Positions 10,630 through 13,396 of a stretch of DNA of 13,396 bases are shown here, piece after piece. Source of the DNA: an uncultured Verrucomicrobiales bacterium (GTDB taxonomy: Bacteria > Verrucomicrobiota > Verrucomicrobiae > Limisphaerales > CANJSG01); assembly GCA_946480965.1 (NCBI GenBank), contig CAMLMI010000102.1, forward strand, positions 1 to 13,396, written 5' to 3'. The stretch's first letter is position 1. Each line of letters starts with the position of its first letter. Below the pieces are notes generated by a model. The model saw only the letters and a list, made by a program, of their open reading frames with translations. It searched no databases and was not told the DNA's origin. A program made the position numbers and the translations under genes.

Positions 10630-13396
10630 ATGAGAACCTCTTGGATCAAATCTGCCTTGGTCAAATGGGGATTGGCCGGTTGCCTCGCGGTGGTCGCGAC
10701 GGGAACGACGTTCGGCCAGACGCGGACCAACATCATCGAGGGTGAGATCGCTTACCCGGGCGAAAGGGACGTGTTCACCCTGTCGCTGGATTCGACCAAG
10801 CGATTCTACTTCGACGCGTTGACCAATGCGTCGTCGCTGCGCTGGCATCTGGGCGGGCCTTCCGGCGTGGTCGTGACCAACCGCTCGTTCGTCTCTTCCG
10901 ACGGCAACAACGGCAACCCGCTGCTGGTTCTGCCCGAAGGCGACTACGTGATGAGCATCGACGCGGCCAGCGGGGACACTCCGGGCTATGCGTTCCGGCT
11001 GGTGGACCTGACCGAAGCGACGTTGATCGCGCCCGGCACGGTGGTGACGAACGGGCAGCTCCTGCCCAGGCGATCGGAATTCTACCAGTTCACGGCGGCG
11101 GCGGGGGACCAGTTCACCTTCACGCGAAACACCGCCGTGGGTTCGACCTACTGGCGTTTGCTGGGGCCCTACGGGAACTACCTTTTCCAGGCGGGATTCA
11201 ATAACGTGGGGACCAACACGGTGCCGGACGCGGGCACCTATGTGCTCTTCCTGGAGAGCGACATCCAGACCGCGACCACGAACAGCTATTCCTTCACGGT
11301 GAATCACGTGGGCAACCAGCCGCGCAACTTCACCGGCACGCCCTTGTCCTTCGGCACGGCCTACACCGGCCCCTTGCTGCCTGTCGGCACGACCAACGCC
11401 TTCACCTTCACGGTGGACCAGCCCAAGTGGCTCGTCCTCGACGTGCTGACGAACCGCTCCGGTCCCTACCGCCAGATCCTCGGCCCCGGCGGCACGGTGG
11501 TTTCCTACGGCAGCTATTTCGACAACGGCTCGATGGGGGAAAACGTCCTGAAGGCTCCGGCCGGCGATTACCAGTTGCTCGTCAACGGGCACAACAACCA
11601 CACCAACGCCTACCTGTTCCGCATCGTGGACGCGTCGCAGGGTGCATTGGTCCCGCTGGACACCGTGGTGACCGGCACGAACAGCCCCGCATCCGGCGTG
11701 GTCGCGTATCGGGTCCAGCTCACTGCCGGGCAGAGCATCTATTTTGATTCGCTGGCCTATTCGGGGTTCACCTACCAGGGACACCCGTTCGTCAAGCTGA
11801 TCGACCCGCATGACCGCGTGCTGATCGACGGAGGGCTCTTCGACACCGGCCCCATACCGATCACTCTGGGCGGCACCTACACGCTGCTGGTGGCCGGGCG
11901 CGATCTGGAGACCAGCGCACAGGGCACCTATTCGTTCCGCATCGTCACCGCCGATTCCCCCGGCGCGGCCCTGCCGCTCAACTCCATCGTCGGCGGAGCG
12001 ATCGAGAAGCCTGGCCAGACCCGCACCTACACCTTCAGCCTGGCGGAGCCCAGGACCGTCACCGTGGACATCATCTCGAACGCGCTTTCCACGGCGTATT
12101 GGACGCTGCGGGGGCCGCAGGGAACGCTGGAGAACTTCCGCAACTTCGGCTCGGGCGGATGGTTCGTCCATCGGCTCCCCGCCGGCGACTACACGATGAC
12201 CGTCGCGGCCAACGGCGACGACACGAACACCTTCGCCTTCCGGATGCTGGACCTCGCGACCGCGACGGACATCGCGCCGGGCGCGACCGTCAACGGCAGC
12301 CTGAATCCCGCCACCTCCACCACCGCCTATCGCTTCGTCGCCGGCGCAGGCCAGAGGTTCTTCTTCGATGTTCTCTCCTACTCGGGCTTCACCTATGCCG
12401 GCGCGCCTTACTGGCTGCTGATCGATCCGTTCGGCAACACGCTCTTCGACCAGTCGTTCTATGATGTCGGCGCGATGACCCTGCCCGCGGACGGCGAATA
12501 CACCCTGCTGGTCGGAGGCCATCATCTCGAACAGCCGCACGGGGTGGGCAACTTCAGCTTCGTCGTTTCGCCGATCGCGCCGGGCACCCAGCCGCTGGTG
12601 CTCGGGGCCGCGACCGGCGGAGCCATCGTGCATCCGGGCCAGACCCAGACCTACACGTTCACCCTGGCCGACCGCGCGCTGGTGAGCGTGGACCTGCTGT
12701 CCAACAGCGTGAACCAGATCTCCTGGACGCTGCGCGGTCCCCATGCGGCCACGGTGGCCAGCGCCTCCTTCACCAGCAGCGGATGGTTCGTTCATGAGCT
12801 GCTGGCCGGAGAATATACCTTCACGGTCTCGGCCAACGGCGACGCCACCGGCAGCTACGGCTTCCGAATCCTGAACCTTTCCGCCGCCACGCCCATCGCC
12901 CTGGGAAGTCCGGTCAATGACGCGCTGGTCCCCACCAGCGGCACCACCGCGTTCCGTTTCGAGGGCACCGCCGGCCAGACCATCTACTTCGATTCCGCCC
13001 CGGTGAGCGGCTTCACCTACGCCGGTGCGCCCTATTGGCTGCTGCTCGATGCCTACGGCACCGTCCTGATGGACCGCTTTTTCGGCGACTTCGGCCCGCT
13101 GACGCTCCCCGCCAACGGCCGCTACACGCTGCTCGTGGGCGGGAACTTCTACGAGAGCACGCTCTCGGGCACCTTCGGCTTCACCGTCAATCCGGTGACG
13201 AACTCCACCCAGGCGATCGCCGTGGGCGCGACGGTCGCAGGGACCATCGCGCATCCGGGCCAGGCGCGGCGCTACACCTTCACGATCCCGTCCGCCACCC
13301 AGGTGCTCTTCGACACCCTCACGAACAACCCGAGCCTCCGCTGGGTGCTCACGGGCCCCACGGGAACGCTGAACAACAACCAGACCTTCGGTTCCG
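10630..13396 (+). CDS. Very large secreted protein of tandem PPC-like modules (C-terminus outside window)
   Basis: 922 codons are visible from ATG at 10630 with no stop before the window edge. A signal peptide (MRTSWIKSALVKWGLAGCLA, then VVATGTTFG|Q) is followed by alternating beta-modules. Type A holds PGQ-x-YTF, WTLRGP, GWFVHxLxAGDYT-TV and FxFRxLDL. Type B holds AYRF-x-AGQ-x-YFD, SGFTYAGAPYWLL-DP-G, LTLP-x-G-YTLLVGG and GTFSF-V. Four A/B pairs are complete and a fifth A begins at about 13230. Both types resemble bacterial pre-peptidase C-terminal (PPC, PF04151) beta-sandwich domains. No catalytic domain lies in the visible part. Asn and Thr are abundant and there are almost no Cys, as in surface or extracellular stalk proteins. 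A weak leader (no Shine-Dalgarno sequence) precedes the ATG. The opposite strand is also open for 888 codons here, but its product is low-complexity Arg/Gly/Val-rich and meaningless. Confidence 0.85.
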   Translation, partial: MRTSWIKSALVKWGLAGCLAVVATGTTFGQTRTNIIEGEIAYPGERDVFTLSLDSTKRFYFDALTNASSLRWHLGGPSGVVVTNRSFVSSDGNNGNPLLVLPEGDYVMSIDAASGDTPGYAFRLVDLTEATLIAPGTVVTNGQLLPRRSEFYQFTAAAGDQFTFTRNTAVGSTYWRLLGPYGNYLFQAGFNNVGTNTVPDAGTYVLFLESDIQTATTNSYSFTVNHVGNQPRNFTGTPLSFGTAYTGPLLPVGTTNAFTFTVDQPKWLVLDVLTNRSGPYRQILGPGGTVVSYGSYFDNGSMGENVLKAPAGDYQLLVNGHNNHTNAYLFRIVDASQGALVPLDTVVTGTNSPASGVVAYRVQLTAGQSIYFDSLAYSGFTYQGHPFVKLIDPHDRVLIDGGLFDTGPIPITLGGTYTLLVAGRDLETSAQGTYSFRIVTADSPGAALPLNSIVGGAIEKPGQTRTYTFSLAEPRTVTVDIISNALSTAYWTLRGPQGTLENFRNFGSGGWFVHRLPAGDYTMTVAANGDDTNTFAFRMLDLATATDIAPGATVNGSLNPATSTTAYRFVAGAGQRFFFDVLSYSGFTYAGAPYWLLIDPFGNTLFDQSFYDVGAMTLPADGEYTLLVGGHHLEQPHGVGNFSFVVSPIAPGTQPLVLGAATGGAIVHPGQTQTYTFTLADRALVSVDLLSNSVNQISWTLRGPHAATVASASFTSSGWFVHELLAGEYTFTVSANGDATGSYGFRILNLSAATPIALGSPVNDALVPTSGTTAFRFEGTAGQTIYFDSAPVSGFTYAGAPYWLLLDAYGTVLMDRFFGDFGPLTLPANGRYTLLVGGNFYESTLSGTFGFTVNPVTNSTQAIAVGATVAGTIAHPGQARRYTFTIPSATQVLFDTLTNNPSLRWVLTGPTGTLNNNQTFGS
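10732..13396 (+). repeat. Coding repeats, period about 207-209 residues
   Basis: Equivalent ATC codons in type A modules lie at 10747, 12001, 12625 and 13246. The spacings are 1254 bp (two periods of 627), 624 and 621. The SGFTY sites of type B modules lie at about 11764, 12385 and 13009, again 621 and 624 bp apart. Later repeats (from A3) are much more alike than the first two, with SGFTYAGAPYWLL identical in B3 and B4. This suggests recent duplication toward the C-terminus. Confidence 0.85.

Noticed and set aside
10588..13254. 888-codon open frame on the minus strand
   Set aside because: It is the shadow of the secreted module protein. The product is a low-complexity Arg/Gly/Val/Gln-rich string without domains, whereas the plus frame has a signal peptide and clear repeats.

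Overview
The window is GC-rich bacterial chromosome. Its style points to Verrucomicrobiota or a close PVC relative: a secreted FAD oxidoreductase, a tandem DUF1080 lipoprotein, a huge secreted protein of PPC-like modules, an ECF sigma operon, an integron-type integrase, a four-helix-bundle (bIVP) gene and many heptamer and REP-like intergenic repeats. This taxonomic call is an inference from gene content; no rRNA or marker gene is present.

Left end (1-1431): remains of an integron platform. A signal-peptide-bearing gene leaves the window on the minus strand just beyond a GTTAGGC core site, as the first cassette next to attI would. Diverging from it is an IntI-type tyrosine recombinase that is broken in two. 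Between the halves sits a ~454 bp element with 24-bp imperfect terminal inverted repeats made of 7-bp units, carrying one intact four-helix-bundle (23S rRNA intervening-sequence/Avd-like) gene. About 110 residues of integrase, including the HxxR box, are missing at the junction, so the integrase is dead.

Repeat-rich gap (1432-2243): two 7-bp microrepeat runs, a ten-copy 21-bp tandem repeat whose variation is mostly synonymous in one open frame, and an inverted REP-like pair. No confident gene is present.

Metabolic and envelope region (2244-8741): a fibronectin-III protein with an unassigned N-terminal helical region, a secreted FAD-dependent oxidoreductase, a second heptamer-repeat element related to the ends of the bIVP element, a run of hairpins, aldose 1-epimerase (galM, minus), an ArsC/Spx-family thioredoxin-fold protein, a two-domain DUF1080 lipoprotein (minus) and hisB with a 12-residue insertion. 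Epimerase, DUF1080 and FAD oxidoreductase fit a saccharide-degrading lifestyle.

Right end (8790-13396): a compact ECF sigma factor / membrane anti-sigma / small secreted protein operon closed by a good intrinsic terminator. It is followed by a very large secreted protein built from alternating A/B beta-modules with a period of about 207-209 residues, which runs off the window. Its true plus-strand frame has no stop over 922 codons; a long open antisense frame could mislead a gene caller here.
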